From an uncultured Collinsella sp. (GTDB lineage Bacteria > Actinomycetota > Coriobacteriia > Coriobacteriales > Coriobacteriaceae): a stretch of DNA of 42,054 bases. The stretch is from the NCBI GenBank assembly GCA_900541025.1, contig UQIL01000022.1, forward strand, positions 1 through 42,054, given 5' to 3'. The position numbers and the translations under genes were made by a program. Every line of letters begins with the position of its first letter. Position 1 is the first letter of the stretch. Positions 31,836-40,204 of the stretch are shown here, piece by piece. Under the pieces are notes generated by a model, which worked only from the letters and a program-made list of their open reading frames with translations, did no database searches and was not told the origin of the DNA.

Positions 31836-32558
31836 ATGATCAAGAAGGTCATGGAGGACTACAAGGTCCTGTTGCGGAGCATTCCCGCGGCAACGGTTTC
31901 GCTGTTTTTCGTGAGCGTCATCATGATGAACCTGCTGGCCAACAAAGAGCTCATCAGCCTGCCGTATCTGGCGCTCGACTGTGGCTTTGTGGTGAGCTGG
32001 GTTTCGTTTTTGTGCCAGGACATGATCTGCAAGCGCTTTGGCGCCAAGGCATCCATCAAAATCTCTATCCTCGCGCTGCTGGTCAACCTGGCCGTGAGTC
32101 TGTGCTTTTGGGCATGCTCGCTCACGCCCGGCATGTGGGGCGCCTACTACGACACGGGCATGATCGAGGTCAACACTGCCCTTAACGCCACCATCGGCGG
32201 CACCTGGTACGTGGTGCTGGGCTCTTCGCTGGCAATGCTCGTTTCTGCCGTGGTTAACTCCACGCTCAACCAGTCGCTCGGCCGCATGCTCAAAAAGAAT
32301 AATTTTGCGAGCTTTGCCTTTCGCTCCTATGTGTCCACGGGCATTGGCCAGTTTATCGACAACTTGGTCTTTGCCATTGTGGTGAGCCACACGTTCTTTG
32401 GTTGGACCTGGGTGCAGGTCCTTATGTGCTCGCTGACCGGTGCTGTTGCCGAGCTGCTGTGCGAGGTCTTCTTGAGCCCCGTGGGCTACAAGGTCGTGCG
32501 CGGCTGGGAGCGCGAGAATGTGGGCTCCGAGTACCTCGAGCGTCACGCAACCGCCTAA
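31836..32558 (+). CDS. VUT/YhhQ-family queuosine precursor transporter
   Basis: 240 residues with six predicted helices (about 15-35, 43-62, 70-95, 120-142, 160-185 and 195-215). Family-like features are the N-terminal VIMMNLLANKELI, the acidic loop LALDCGFVVSWVSFLCQDMICKRFG, and a late VSTGIGQFIDNLVFAIVVSHTFFG (the conserved IGQxxDN). YhhQ proteins bring preQ0, preQ1 or queuine into the cell for tRNA queuosine. ATG 31836 has AAAGGAG upstream, and a hairpin with an A-rich tail precedes it. The SDR gene begins ten bases after its stop, so they are co-transcribed. Confidence 0.88.
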   Translation: MIKKVMEDYKVLLRSIPAATVSLFFVSVIMMNLLANKELISLPYLALDCGFVVSWVSFLCQDMICKRFGAKASIKISILALLVNLAVSLCFWACSLTPGMWGAYYDTGMIEVNTALNATIGGTWYVVLGSSLAMLVSAVVNSTLNQSLGRMLKKNNFASFAFRSYVSTGIGQFIDNLVFAIVVSHTFFGWTWVQVLMCSLTGAVAELLCEVFLSPVGYKVVRGWERENVGSEYLERHATA

Positions 32559-32567
32559 GGAGCAAGT

Positions 32568-33248
32568 ATGCGGGTTTTGATCACGGGCGCTTCGGGCGGT
32601 ATCGGAGCCGCGTGCGTGCAGCGCTTTTTGGATGAGGGCCACGAGGTCGTGGGCTTTGATCTGCTGTCGCCGGCGATCGAACACGAGCGCTACCGCCATC
32701 TGATCGTTGATGTCCGCGAGCCGGACTCGTTTCCAAGCGACCTTGAGCCCCAGGTGATCGTGAACGTTGCCGGTACGCAGGATTCGGCCGACGACATCGC
32801 CGCCAACCTGTATGGCACCATCAACGTGACCGAGCGCTACGCCTTTGCGGGGGAGGGGCTTGCTGCCAAGCCGGCATCGGCTATCAAATCCGTGGTCAAT
32901 GTGGGGTCGGCGAGCGGGCATACGGGATCGGAGTTTCCCGACTATGCCGCCAGCAAGGGCGGCGTTATCGCCTACACCAAGAACCTTGCAAACCGTCTGG
33001 CGCCGCAGGCTATCGCCAACAGTGTGGACCCGGGTGGCGTTATCACGCCGCTCAACCGTTGCGTGATGGAAGACGAACACCTGTGGAACCAGATTATGGA
33101 GCTCACGCCGCTTAAACGCTGGGCTACCGCCCAAGAGATCGCCGAGTGGATCTACTTTGTGGGCGTGACCAACCGGTTTATGACCGGACAGAGTCTGTTG
33201 ATCGATGGCGGCGAGGCCGGCCGCACACAATTTATTTGGCCCGAATAG
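32568..33248 (+). CDS. Short-chain dehydrogenase/reductase
   Basis: 226 residues. The Rossmann start LITGASGGIGAACVQRFL has the TGxxxGIG cofactor motif. NVAG is the family NNAG-like motif, and a catalytic Ser lies in VVNVGSASG. YAASKGG supplies the YxxxK pair (read YAASK), and DPGGVITPL is the PG loop. It is short for an SDR: the cofactor-proximal helices around 60-70 are compact. The substrate is unknown. The resemblance to FabG-type and 3-alpha-hydroxysteroid-type enzymes does not identify it. The gene follows the transporter gene by ten bases and has AAGGAG. A bidirectional terminator follows. Confidence 0.88.
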   Translation: MRVLITGASGGIGAACVQRFLDEGHEVVGFDLLSPAIEHERYRHLIVDVREPDSFPSDLEPQVIVNVAGTQDSADDIAANLYGTINVTERYAFAGEGLAAKPASAIKSVVNVGSASGHTGSEFPDYAASKGGVIAYTKNLANRLAPQAIANSVDPGGVITPLNRCVMEDEHLWNQIMELTPLKRWATAQEIAEWIYFVGVTNRFMTGQSLLIDGGEAGRTQFIWPE

Positions 33249-33250
33249 GA

Positions 33251-33287
33251 AACGCGCCCGATGGAAAGCCGTCGGGCGCGTTTTTGA
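33251..33287. terminator. Bidirectional terminator between the SDR gene and ung
   Basis: AACGCGCCCGA (33251-33261) pairs with TCGGGCGCGTT (33272-33282), and the right arm runs into TTTTTG. It serves the SDR gene and, on the other strand, ung. Confidence 0.8.
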
Positions 33288-33298
33288 TGTATCGATTT

Positions 33299-34024
33299 TT
33301 AGCCGAGGCAAGTCCAGTCGACGGGGGTCGAGCCGTGCTGTTCGAGTAGCCGATTGGCAGCGGAGAAGGGGCGCGACCCCATAAAAGCGGGGAGTTCTGC
33401 TGTGGCACGGTTGGCCGAAAGCGGCGAGGGGTGCGTGGAGGCCAGGCAGAACTTGTCGGTTGCCTTGCCCGCACCAGTTGCGTCGAGCTTACCTTCGACC
33501 ATCTGCTGGGCAAAGCGGCCCCATGCCAAAAAGACTACCGGCTGGGGCAGCTGGCAGCAGCGTTCGATAACGTAGTCGGTGAGCGTGCTCCAGCCCAGTT
33601 TGGCGTGCGAGTTGGCGGCATGCTCGCGCACGGTGAGCGTAGTGTTAAGGAGTAGGACGCCCCGTTGTGCCCATGGGGCTAGGTCTCCCGTGGCGGGAAT
33701 GGGACAACCCAGATCGGCTTTGAGTTCCTTGTAAATGTTGCGCAGGCTCGGCGGCAACTTGGTTTGCGTCGCGGGGACCGAGAACGACAGCCCCATTGCC
33801 TGGTTGGGTCCGTGATAGGGGTCTTGACCCAAGATGACAACCTTGACCTGGTCGGCCGGCGTGTAGGCGAGGGCATTGAGGATGTCGTCTTGTGCCGGGT
33901 AGATAGTCTGCTCGGCACGCAAAAGGACGATGCGCTCGAGCAGCTGGTTCGTAGTGTCACGTACCGGCTGCGGTGCATCGCCCAACCAAGTTGCTATGTT
34001 GCGGTCGCGGGTCGCGGCGTCCAT
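33299..34024 (-). CDS. ung: Uracil-DNA glycosylase
   Basis: 241 residues from ATG 34024 with AAAGGAG upstream. Family 1 motifs are VVILGQDPYHG (Asp68, the catalytic water-activating residue, and His71), GLSFSVP, GVLLLNTTLTVREH, VVFLAWG, and the late STHPSPLSA with the catalytic His. Ung removes uracil from DNA after cytosine deamination or misincorporation. The length is typical (about 220-240). It is a single-gene unit converging with the SDR gene, with a shared terminator. The DMT transporter gene starts 89 bases upstream on the same strand. Confidence 0.97.
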   Translation of the reverse strand: MDAATRDRNIATWLGDAPQPVRDTTNQLLERIVLLRAEQTIYPAQDDILNALAYTPADQVKVVILGQDPYHGPNQAMGLSFSVPATQTKLPPSLRNIYKELKADLGCPIPATGDLAPWAQRGVLLLNTTLTVREHAANSHAKLGWSTLTDYVIERCCQLPQPVVFLAWGRFAQQMVEGKLDATGAGKATDKFCLASTHPSPLSANRATAELPAFMGSRPFSAANRLLEQHGSTPVDWTCLG

Positions 34025-34112
34025 GGGGCTCCTTTACGTCAGATGCTCTGTTTGCATCTATTGTAAAGGCGCACCGGTTGCCTTTATGCCACGGCTGTAT
34101 GAAGAGCGGGGT

Positions 34113-35015
34113 CTACGAGACGTGCTCGGGCGCTCCTGCCATGCGAGCCTGTCCATGTGCGCGGAGGCGCGGAAGCTCGACGGTTGCCACCATGACGCCG
34201 CTGAGGATGAGTGCGGCGCCAAAGAAGGCGATGGGGCTCAGAACCTCGCCGACCAGGAAGAACGAGAAGACGGCGGAGCAGACCGGCTCGAGCGAGAAGG
34301 CGAAGCCGGTGGTCTCGGCGGGCACGTGGGGCTGCACGAGCGTTTGGGTGATAAAGCCATAAGCAGAGCAGATGAGTGCGAGTGCGACGACGACCACGAC
34401 CTCGCTGGGCGTGCTGGGAAGTGTGAAACCGCCAAAGACGCATGCGGCAATGCCCGAGAACAGGCCGCCAAAGCCCAGCTGCCAAACGCCCAGGGACAGC
34501 GGATCGACTTCTTCGACAAACCGCTTGGCGACAATGATGTGGCCGGCGTAGACAAAGGCGGAGAGCAGCATGATGAGCGCGCCCGGGTTCAGGCTGGTGA
34601 AGTCGGCGCCCGAGAGCAGCAACATACCGCAGGTGACGATGGCGGTGCCGACGAGCACTTTGCGCTCGGGGGCGCGGCGCAGCAGGGCGGCGTTGGCAAA
34701 CGGCACGATCACGACCGTCAGGCTCTGCAAAAAGCCGGCAGTGGAGGCGGAGGTGAGGCTGGAGCCCAGGCACATGCAGGTGAGCTCGGTTGCCATGATG
34801 GCACCGATGATGGCGGCACGGACCATAAGGTCGCGGTTGATGCGAAACGCGTGCTTGTGGAAGAGCAAAAGGCAGGCTACAAAGGCGATGATGCAGCGTA
34901 GCGCGACGATGCTCGTGGCGTTCATGCTGTCCATGCCGATCTTCATGAGGGGATACGAAAAGCCCCATGCGACGGGAACGGAAAATGAGAGCGCGATTGC
35001 TTTTTTGCGATCCAT
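34113..35015 (-). CDS. EamA/DMT-family transporter
   Basis: 300 residues from ATG 35015 with AAAAGGAG upstream. Ten predicted helices form two EamA repeats: the first starts AIALSFSVPVAWGFSYPLMKIGMD, the second begins near ALIMLLSAFVYAGHIIVAKRFV. The end of each repeat has the usual LxxPVxxxxxxxxxxGE-like pattern (EPVCSAVFSFFLVGEVL). DMT members export amino acids, metabolites or drugs. The gene is divergent from a LysR regulator across 157 bases, the common arrangement in which the regulator switches the exporter on for its substrate. The substrate itself is not evident. Confidence 0.88.
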   Translation of the reverse strand: MDRKKAIALSFSVPVAWGFSYPLMKIGMDSMNATSIVALRCIIAFVACLLLFHKHAFRINRDLMVRAAIIGAIMATELTCMCLGSSLTSASTAGFLQSLTVVIVPFANAALLRRAPERKVLVGTAIVTCGMLLLSGADFTSLNPGALIMLLSAFVYAGHIIVAKRFVEEVDPLSLGVWQLGFGGLFSGIAACVFGGFTLPSTPSEVVVVVALALICSAYGFITQTLVQPHVPAETTGFAFSLEPVCSAVFSFFLVGEVLSPIAFFGAALILSGVMVATVELPRLRAHGQARMAGAPEHVS

Positions 35016-35095
35016 GGGACTCCTTTTGTTACAGAACGGTTTCGTAAAAAGGATTCTGCTCCCAGATGTGGATGTAGTAAAGCGAATGTATCTTC

Positions 35096-35114
35096 AGTAT
35101 GATTAAGAAATACT
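35096..35114. promoter_or_regulatory. Candidate LysR binding site in the divergent gap
   Basis: AGTAT (35096-35100), nine bases, ATACT (35110-35114): an inverted repeat with a T-N11-A core (35098 and 35110), 59 bases before the LysR start. This fits an activator site controlling the DMT gene and the regulator. Confidence 0.4.
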
Positions 35115-35172
35115 AATGTAGGCAGAAAAAGCCCTGGCAAACGTTTTACGGCTGCATTGATGTGGAGGCACG

Positions 35173-36039
35173 ATGGCATCGCGGTATCAGATTGTTTGTA
35201 TGGTGGTCGACTGCGGCAGCCTTAAAGGCGCGGCGGACGAGCTGGGCTATACGCAAAGTGCGGTGAGCCAGGCCGTCAAGGCGCTCGAGCGCGAGCTGGG
35301 CACCACGCTTATCGAGCGCGGCAAGCAGGGTGTCTCACTTACGCGCGACGGTAAACAATATCTGCCGTACCTGCGCCAGATTGTGACCGCCGAGGCCGAG
35401 CTCGAGGGCAAGCGCCAGGAGCTGCTGGGGCTCTCCTCGACCGATATTCGTATCGCGACGTTTACCAACGTGAGTCGAACCGTGTTGCCACGTGTGATCC
35501 GCGATTTTGGGGCCCTGCACCCGGGCGTGCACTTTACCCTCAAGCAGGGTGATTACACGCGCAACGCCCAGTGGGTGCACGATGGCGTGGTTGATTTTTG
35601 CTTTACGGCGCGCGGATTTACCGCTGGGCTCGAGAAACGCGTGGTCTATCACGATGAGTTGGTGGCGCTGTTACCGGCTGCGCATCCGCTGGCGGCAAAG
35701 GAAAAGGTGACGCTCGCCGATCTGGCGACCGAGCCGTTTGTGCTGCTGGATGAGGGCGAACAGAGCCTGGTGCTCGATGCATTCGCGGCGCATGGGCTGT
35801 CGCCGCACGTGACGAGCGAGGTGACCGACGACTACACCATCATGGCGATGGTGGAGGAGGGCCTAGGTGTGAGTATGCTGTATCGCCGTACCGTCGAAGG
35901 CATGCGGGCCGATATTCGCGTACGTCCCATCGTGCATGCCCCCTCGCGCGATGTGGTGGCCGCCTGGCGCAGCTGGGACACCATGCCCATCGCCACGAGG
36001 CGCTTTATCGACTATATGAGCTCGCATATTGTCAATTAA
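35173..36039 (+). CDS. LysR-family transcriptional regulator
   Basis: 288 residues from ATG 35173 (GGAGG at 35163-35167). The N-terminal winged helix reads CGSLKGAADELGYTQSAVSQAVKALERELGTTLIER, typical of LysR. The effector domain (about 88-285) contains DIRIATFTNVSRTVLPRVI and the closing VEEGLGVSMLYRRTVEGM. The effector is unknown. It is divergent from the DMT exporter at 34113, which is the likely target. No second target is evident in the window, and the following MATE gene is on the opposite strand. Confidence 0.95.
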   Translation: MASRYQIVCMVVDCGSLKGAADELGYTQSAVSQAVKALERELGTTLIERGKQGVSLTRDGKQYLPYLRQIVTAEAELEGKRQELLGLSSTDIRIATFTNVSRTVLPRVIRDFGALHPGVHFTLKQGDYTRNAQWVHDGVVDFCFTARGFTAGLEKRVVYHDELVALLPAAHPLAAKEKVTLADLATEPFVLLDEGEQSLVLDAFAAHGLSPHVTSEVTDDYTIMAMVEEGLGVSMLYRRTVEGMRADIRVRPIVHAPSRDVVAAWRSWDTMPIATRRFIDYMSSHIVN

Positions 36040-36066
36040 TGACTGGCGTGGCGTTGAGTGCGGCGT

Positions 36067-37449
36067 TTAGCGGGCTGTCGCTTTGGCTTTGGTGGCGCGA
36101 TAGGTGCGTGCCGGGTGGCAGAGTAATACCGCTACGACCATAAAGAACGCCGTGGTGCCCAGGCTGATGGGGTAGACCATCATGATGTTCGCAAAGGTGC
36201 GGAAGTGCGGGAACACGCAGAACACCCAGTAGAAGCGAATGCCGCAGACGCAAATCATGGTGATGAGGGCGGGCATGAGCGAGATACCAAAGCCGCGCAG
36301 GTAGCCGGACATGTTTTCGTAGAACATGCTAAAGGCGTACGCCGGGAAGATCGAACACACGCGGATATAGCCGATCGAGACGATGTTGGGATCGCTGTTG
36401 AACAGCGACAGGATCTCGCGCCCCAGGCTGACAATAACGATGATCGTGGTGAGTGCAACGATACCGCCTTCGACCAGGCAGACCTTGAGCGTCTTGGTGC
36501 AGCGGTCGATCTGGCGAGCACCGTGATTTTGTCCCACAAAGGTGGTGCACGCCTGGCTAAAGCTGTTGAGCAGGTTGTAGCACACGTACTCCAGGCTCAT
36601 GGCGGCGCTCGATGCTGCCATGACCTCGGTTCCCAGGCTGTTGATGGCAGACTGGATGATGATGTTGGCGACGGCAAAGACGGCGCTCTGGATGCCGGCG
36701 GGCAGGCCGATCTTGACGATGCGCTTGAGGGCGACGGGGTCGATAGCCAAGTCGCGCGGGGTGACACGGACGACGGAGTCGGTCTTGAGCAGGCGGACAA
36801 AGAGCGTAGCGGCGCTGACGGTGTAGGCGATGGCGGTGGCGATGGCGACGCCCGCGACGCCCCAGTGGAGTATGGGGACAAAGATGAGGTCCAGGCCAAT
36901 GTTGAGGACGGTGGACACGGCAAGCGCCTGCAGCGGCATGCGGGTGATTCCGACGGAGCGGAAGATCGCGGCCTCAAAGTTGTAGAGCAAAATCGAGGGC
37001 ATGCTCAGCAAAAAGACGCGTAGGTAGAGCGAAGCGAGCGGCATGGTTTCGGCGGGAACGTTGAGCGCGGCGAGCATGGGCTCGGCAAAGATCTCGCCCA
37101 GAGCGATGACGACAAAGCCCACGAGCGCCATTAAAATCGAGGTATGGACGGCGCGTTTGACCATGTTCTGATCGTTGCGGCCGATAGCGTTGGCGATGAC
37201 CACGTTGGAGCCAAGCGATATGCCAATAAACAGGTTGAGCATAAGACTGGTAAGCGGAACATTGGAGCCGACCGCCGCCATGGCGAGGGTTCCCTGGTCA
37301 CCCGAGAAGTTACCGATGATGACCGTGGCGATGAGGTTCGATAGCTGCTCCAAGATGCTCGTGGCGGCCACGGGGAAGGCGAACAGGGGAATATTGCGCC
37401 ACAGCGAGCCGGTTGTCATGTCAATGTGCTTAGATGCGGTATCAGCCAT
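36067..37449 (-). CDS. MATE-family efflux transporter
   Basis: 460 residues with twelve predicted helices in two similar halves. The first half starts LFAFPVAATSILEQLSNLIATVIIGNF and the second near IGLPAGIQSAVFAVANIIIQSAINSLG. This repeated pattern (P...S.LEQL, IGLPAGIQ) is typical of the MATE/DinF-like prokaryotic subfamily. MATE proteins export cationic drugs or metabolites using Na+ or H+. The ribosome site is weak (GAGAG). It is a single-gene unit, and the LysR gene ends 27 bases away on the opposite strand. The substrate is unknown. Confidence 0.92.
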   Translation of the reverse strand: MADTASKHIDMTTGSLWRNIPLFAFPVAATSILEQLSNLIATVIIGNFSGDQGTLAMAAVGSNVPLTSLMLNLFIGISLGSNVVIANAIGRNDQNMVKRAVHTSILMALVGFVVIALGEIFAEPMLAALNVPAETMPLASLYLRVFLLSMPSILLYNFEAAIFRSVGITRMPLQALAVSTVLNIGLDLIFVPILHWGVAGVAIATAIAYTVSAATLFVRLLKTDSVVRVTPRDLAIDPVALKRIVKIGLPAGIQSAVFAVANIIIQSAINSLGTEVMAASSAAMSLEYVCYNLLNSFSQACTTFVGQNHGARQIDRCTKTLKVCLVEGGIVALTTIIVIVSLGREILSLFNSDPNIVSIGYIRVCSIFPAYAFSMFYENMSGYLRGFGISLMPALITMICVCGIRFYWVFCVFPHFRTFANIMMVYPISLGTTAFFMVVAVLLCHPARTYRATKAKATAR

Positions 37450-37516
37450 ACGCTCTCAATCTCTAACATGCTCTTTCGTGCTTATTTGCGCAGACGATGA
37501 TACTCCTAATGCAACC

Positions 37517-37609
37517 AGTCGGCACTTAGGGACGTTCCTTTTCTGTCGGCAGCTGGGGACACTCCTTATCTCTTCTAACTAGTCATTCAAGAACGTCCCC
37601 AATGACTAG
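37517..37609. repeat. Family B palindromic repeat, locus 3, degenerate
   Basis: TAGGGACGTTCCTTTTCTGTC, then GGGGACACTCCTTATC, then CTAGTCATTCAAGAACGTCC and CCAATGACTAG. The left arms are altered but the right arm matches the other loci. It lies between the divergent MATE and RlmA-like genes. Confidence 0.75.
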
Positions 37610-37665
37610 GTGGGGAAGGCGTGCGACAATGGTGGGCGTTGTGTTGTTCGCGCTAAGGAGTTGCC

Positions 37666-38481
37666 ATGTTGTTGTGTCCCGTTTGCCATGAGCCGCTGGT
37701 GGATGACGAACGCGGTGCTGCATGCGCGGGTGGGCACCGGTTTGACCGTGCGCGCGAGGGCTATCTATATCTATTGCGCTCGTCCAAGAGCGGCGACTCC
37801 ATGGGCGATCCCAAGTCGCAGGCGCGCAGCCGTCGTGACTTTTTGAACCGTGGATACTACGCGCCGTTGCGCGATGCGATGGTCGAGCTGGTGCGCAAGC
37901 AGGTGTCTGGGCGCGCTGCGCCTACGAACGGCCCCATGACGTTGCTCGATATTTGCTGTGGCGAGGGCTATTACACGAGTGCCATGGGCGCGGTGCCGGG
38001 CGTGGGCGCTTACGGGTTCGACTTGGGCAAAGAGATGGTGCGCCTGGCCGCCAAGCGCGGCGATGCGACCTATTTCGTGGCCAACATGAAGGACATCCCC
38101 GTGGCGGACGGCGCCTTCGATATGGTGACCGAGCTCTTCGCTCCCTTTAACGAGCGTGAGTTTGCCCGCGTGCTGGCGCCAGAGGGCTCACTCTATACCG
38201 TGGTGCCGGGTGCCCGTCATTTGTTTGGGCTCAAGGAGGTGCTCTACGACACGCCATATCTTAATGACGAGAAGCTGCCGCAGACCACCGAGCTCGAGTT
38301 GGTCGGAACGCAGCGGGTGTCTGCGAATATTACGCTTCAGACCCAAGCGGACATCGAGGCGGTGTTCCAGATGACGCCGTACTACTACCGCACGCGCCCC
38401 GCCGACAAAGAGCGCCTGGCAAACCTCGATACCCTTCAGACTGACATCGACTTCATCATCGCCGAGTACCGCCACAGCTAA
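37666..38481 (+). CDS. RlmA-like 23S rRNA guanine-N1 methyltransferase
   Basis: 271 residues from ATG 37666 with AAGGAG. The N-terminal zinc-binding segment LLCPVCHEPL...ACAGGHRFD (Cys4, Cys7, Cys20, His24) is the family hallmark. YLYLLRSSKSGDSMGDPKSQARSRRDFL and the NRGYY segment follow. The SAM-binding core is LLDICCGEGYYTSAM, and TELFAPFNEREFARVLAPEG is methyltransferase-like. RlmA methylates G745 or G748 in helix 35 of 23S rRNA, and the G748 enzyme RlmA(II) gives tylosin resistance. The subtype cannot be decided by eye. GACAAT at 37625-37630 is a candidate -10 box. Confidence 0.9.
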   Translation: MLLCPVCHEPLVDDERGAACAGGHRFDRAREGYLYLLRSSKSGDSMGDPKSQARSRRDFLNRGYYAPLRDAMVELVRKQVSGRAAPTNGPMTLLDICCGEGYYTSAMGAVPGVGAYGFDLGKEMVRLAAKRGDATYFVANMKDIPVADGAFDMVTELFAPFNEREFARVLAPEGSLYTVVPGARHLFGLKEVLYDTPYLNDEKLPQTTELELVGTQRVSANITLQTQADIEAVFQMTPYYYRTRPADKERLANLDTLQTDIDFIIAEYRHS

Positions 38482-38482
38482 C

Positions 38483-38519
38483 AACCTGCCAAAAAGGGAC
38501 AGGTTTATTTTGGTAGGTT
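38483..38519. repeat. Family C palindromic repeat
   Basis: AACCTGCCAAAA (38483-38494) pairs with TTTTGGTAGGTT (38508-38519) with one mismatch, around AGGGACAGGTTTA. It resembles families A and B in holding a GGGAC core. Only one copy is seen in the window. Confidence 0.7.
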
Positions 38520-38535
38520 TTATCTGGGCAAACGT

Positions 38536-38573
38536 AAAGGGCCGACCGCGGAGATGCGCGATCGGCCCTTTTT
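38536..38573. terminator. Bidirectional terminator between the RlmA-like gene and a membrane protein
   Basis: AAAGGGCCGACCGCG (38536-38550) pairs with CGCGATCGGCCCTTT (38557-38571) with one mismatch, ending in TTTTT. Flanking genes converge here. Confidence 0.8.
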
Positions 38574-38609
38574 AGTTGCTTGGCTGCAGAGGTTATGAGA
38601 AGCGAGCGC

Positions 38610-39011
38610 TTATAGGCGGTCCTTGTTCTCGGCCTTAACGGCGTGTGCCTGCTGAACAAAGAACAGGTCGTACACCACGATGACAAAGGCGCCAAAGTTG
38701 ATGGCGTCGCCGCCAAACTCGGGAAGCGTGAGCACCGCTTGGGCAAGCGTGGCGACCGCGGCAACAATACCGAGCTTAAACGCGCCGTCCACCTGCGAAG
38801 GCTTGTTGGCGCCCTTGATACCGGCGACGCCTGCGGCAAGGTCGACGAGACCCTTGGCGATAAGCACGACCGCTGCGAGCGTGGCGTACGAACCGTACGT
38901 GGAATCGAGACCGCCCGTGGCGATACCGACGCCGGCGGTGACGAGGCTGGCGATACCCAAAACAAAGTAGATGAGAGCAAGGATTTTGAGAGTCTTGCGA
39001 GTGAAGCTCAT
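38610..39011 (-). CDS. Four-helix membrane protein of unknown function
   Basis: 133 residues from ATG 39011 with GAAAGGA upstream. Starting further up at 39080 would add a stretch without a ribosome site. Four hydrophobic helices are predicted (about 8-30, 44-65, 78-98 and 106-125). The first is preceded by a short basic start (MSFTRKTLK) and the protein ends in a charged tail (AVKAENKDRL). No family motif is recognised. It stands alone, with a terminator after it and a 9-base inverted repeat upstream at 39052. Confidence 0.75.
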   Translation of the reverse strand: MSFTRKTLKILALIYFVLGIASLVTAGVGIATGGLDSTYGSYATLAAVVLIAKGLVDLAAGVAGIKGANKPSQVDGAFKLGIVAAVATLAQAVLTLPEFGGDAINFGAFVIVVYDLFFVQQAHAVKAENKDRL

Positions 39012-39051
39012 GGCTGGTCCTTTCGATACGAGTACGCCAACTTGGCGCACC

Positions 39052-39082
39052 CAATGTGCTGCACATATGGTGAAGCACATTG
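39052..39082. promoter_or_regulatory. 9-base inverted repeat upstream of the four-helix membrane protein
   Basis: CAATGTGCT (39052-39060) and AGCACATTG (39074-39082) are perfect reverse complements spaced by 13 bases, in the divergent gap. It could be an operator for a dimeric regulator or part of an RNA hairpin. Confidence 0.4.
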
Positions 39083-39244
39083 TAGTTCAACGCGGCGATG
39101 CATGCGCCTGAAAGCGCTTTGAGCCCGCGCGGCCCAACCCAACCTTTCAAAAGGGAAAGCTGGACGTAAGCCAAATCGATGGCAGCTCATGTGCGGCGCT
39201 GAGATGATGAGGCCGTAACAAGGAGTTGGTCTCAAGGAGGAGCC

Positions 39245-39388
39245 ATGATGTACGGAGCAGGGCAAGTGCGTGAGCCGCGATCGTTGGGAAGGCGCATGAG
39301 TGATTCTGTGATCGCTGCCGTGTGCACGGGATTGATGGCGGTGCTTTGCATTGGGATGCTGTGGGCCATGTCGCATGTGGGACAATAG
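39245..39388 (+). CDS. 47-residue membrane protein
   Basis: ATG 39245 has AAGGAGG at 39235-39241, a near-ideal ribosome site. It begins MMYGAGQVREPRSLGRRMSD, then has one hydrophobic helix (about 22-42, Cys/Met-containing) and ends SHVGQ. A basic N-terminus followed by a helix suggests an inner-membrane peptide with the N-terminus inside. The downstream rsmJ gene starts 63 bases after the stop. The GACAAT box at 39381-39386, a candidate rsmJ promoter, overlaps its last codons. No function can be given. Confidence 0.6.
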   Translation: MMYGAGQVREPRSLGRRMSDSVIAAVCTGLMAVLCIGMLWAMSHVGQ

Positions 39389-39451
39389 CGGACGGTTGGG
39401 TGCCGGCATAAACGGCGCTCACGTATTCGTTTTGCTTGTTAAGGAGTACCC

Positions 39452-40156
39452 ATGGGCGTCGTCGATCCCTTTTCTGTTGCTCGGGCCGCGGGGCTTGAGC
39501 TGACCGGGAAGCCCGAGGGCCTCACGCTCACCGACGGCACGATGGAGCTGCGTGCCGATTTTGGCCGCATGCTTCCACGGCTCAAGCAGGGCCGTCTGCA
39601 GCAAGAACTGCTGGTAAAGGCTGCGCGCGCAAAAGGCATCGAGAGCCCATGGGCGATTGACGCCACGGCAGGCTTTGGCGAGGATTCGCTGCTGCTGGCG
39701 GCCGCGGGCTTTACCGTCGATCTGTATGAGCAGGATTGCGTGATCGCGGCGCTCCTCAAGGATGCCCTGGATCGCGCGGCAGATGATCCGGCGCTTGTGG
39801 CTGCCGTGTCGCGCATGCGCTTACATGCGGGCGAGGATAGCATTGCCGGCCTTCGCCATACAGCTGAGCTGATCGGGCAGGGCGAGCTCACCGCTCCTGA
39901 CGTGGTGTATCTGGACCCCATGTTTCCCGGACGCACCAAGAGCGCGGCGGTTAAAAAGAAGTTCCAACTCTTGCATCATCTGGAACAGCCGTGCGCCGAT
40001 GAGGAGACGTTGGTCGAAGCTGCGCTTGCGGTGCACCCGCGCAAGGTCGTTATCAAGCGACCGGTGAAGGGGCCACTGCTTGCCGGCGTTAAGCCGAGCT
40101 ATCAACTTGCGGGCAAGGCCGTTCGTTACGATGTTTTGGTGCCGCCGCGCCCGTAG
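39452..40156 (+). CDS. rsmJ: 16S rRNA (guanine1516-N2)-methyltransferase RsmJ-like
   Basis: 234 residues from ATG 39452 with AAGGAG. The family signature is present: LTDGTMELRADFG, LLVKAARAKG, then the SAM-binding IDATAGFGEDSLLLAAAG, VDLYEQD, and the catalytic-loop-like VVYLDPMFPGRTKSAAVKKKFQLL. In E. coli, RsmJ (YhiQ) makes m2G1516 in 16S rRNA using SAM. The sequence fits the family well and is of normal length. It lies between two unrelated genes and appears to be single. Confidence 0.9.
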   Translation: MGVVDPFSVARAAGLELTGKPEGLTLTDGTMELRADFGRMLPRLKQGRLQQELLVKAARAKGIESPWAIDATAGFGEDSLLLAAAGFTVDLYEQDCVIAALLKDALDRAADDPALVAAVSRMRLHAGEDSIAGLRHTAELIGQGELTAPDVVYLDPMFPGRTKSAAVKKKFQLLHHLEQPCADEETLVEAALAVHPRKVVIKRPVKGPLLAGVKPSYQLAGKAVRYDVLVPPRP

Positions 40157-40204
40157 CTTGCGTGCGATGGCTGGCGCTCCGTCAATGCCGTGCCGATGCG
40201 GCGC

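Noticed and set aside
31815..33311. 498-codon minus-strand frame over the transporter and SDR genes
   Set aside because: Runs across two real genes and a terminator on the other strand; no domain.
36205..37023. 272-codon plus-strand frame inside the MATE gene
   Set aside because: Asp/Gly/Ala/Val low-complexity shadow of the MATE coding strand.
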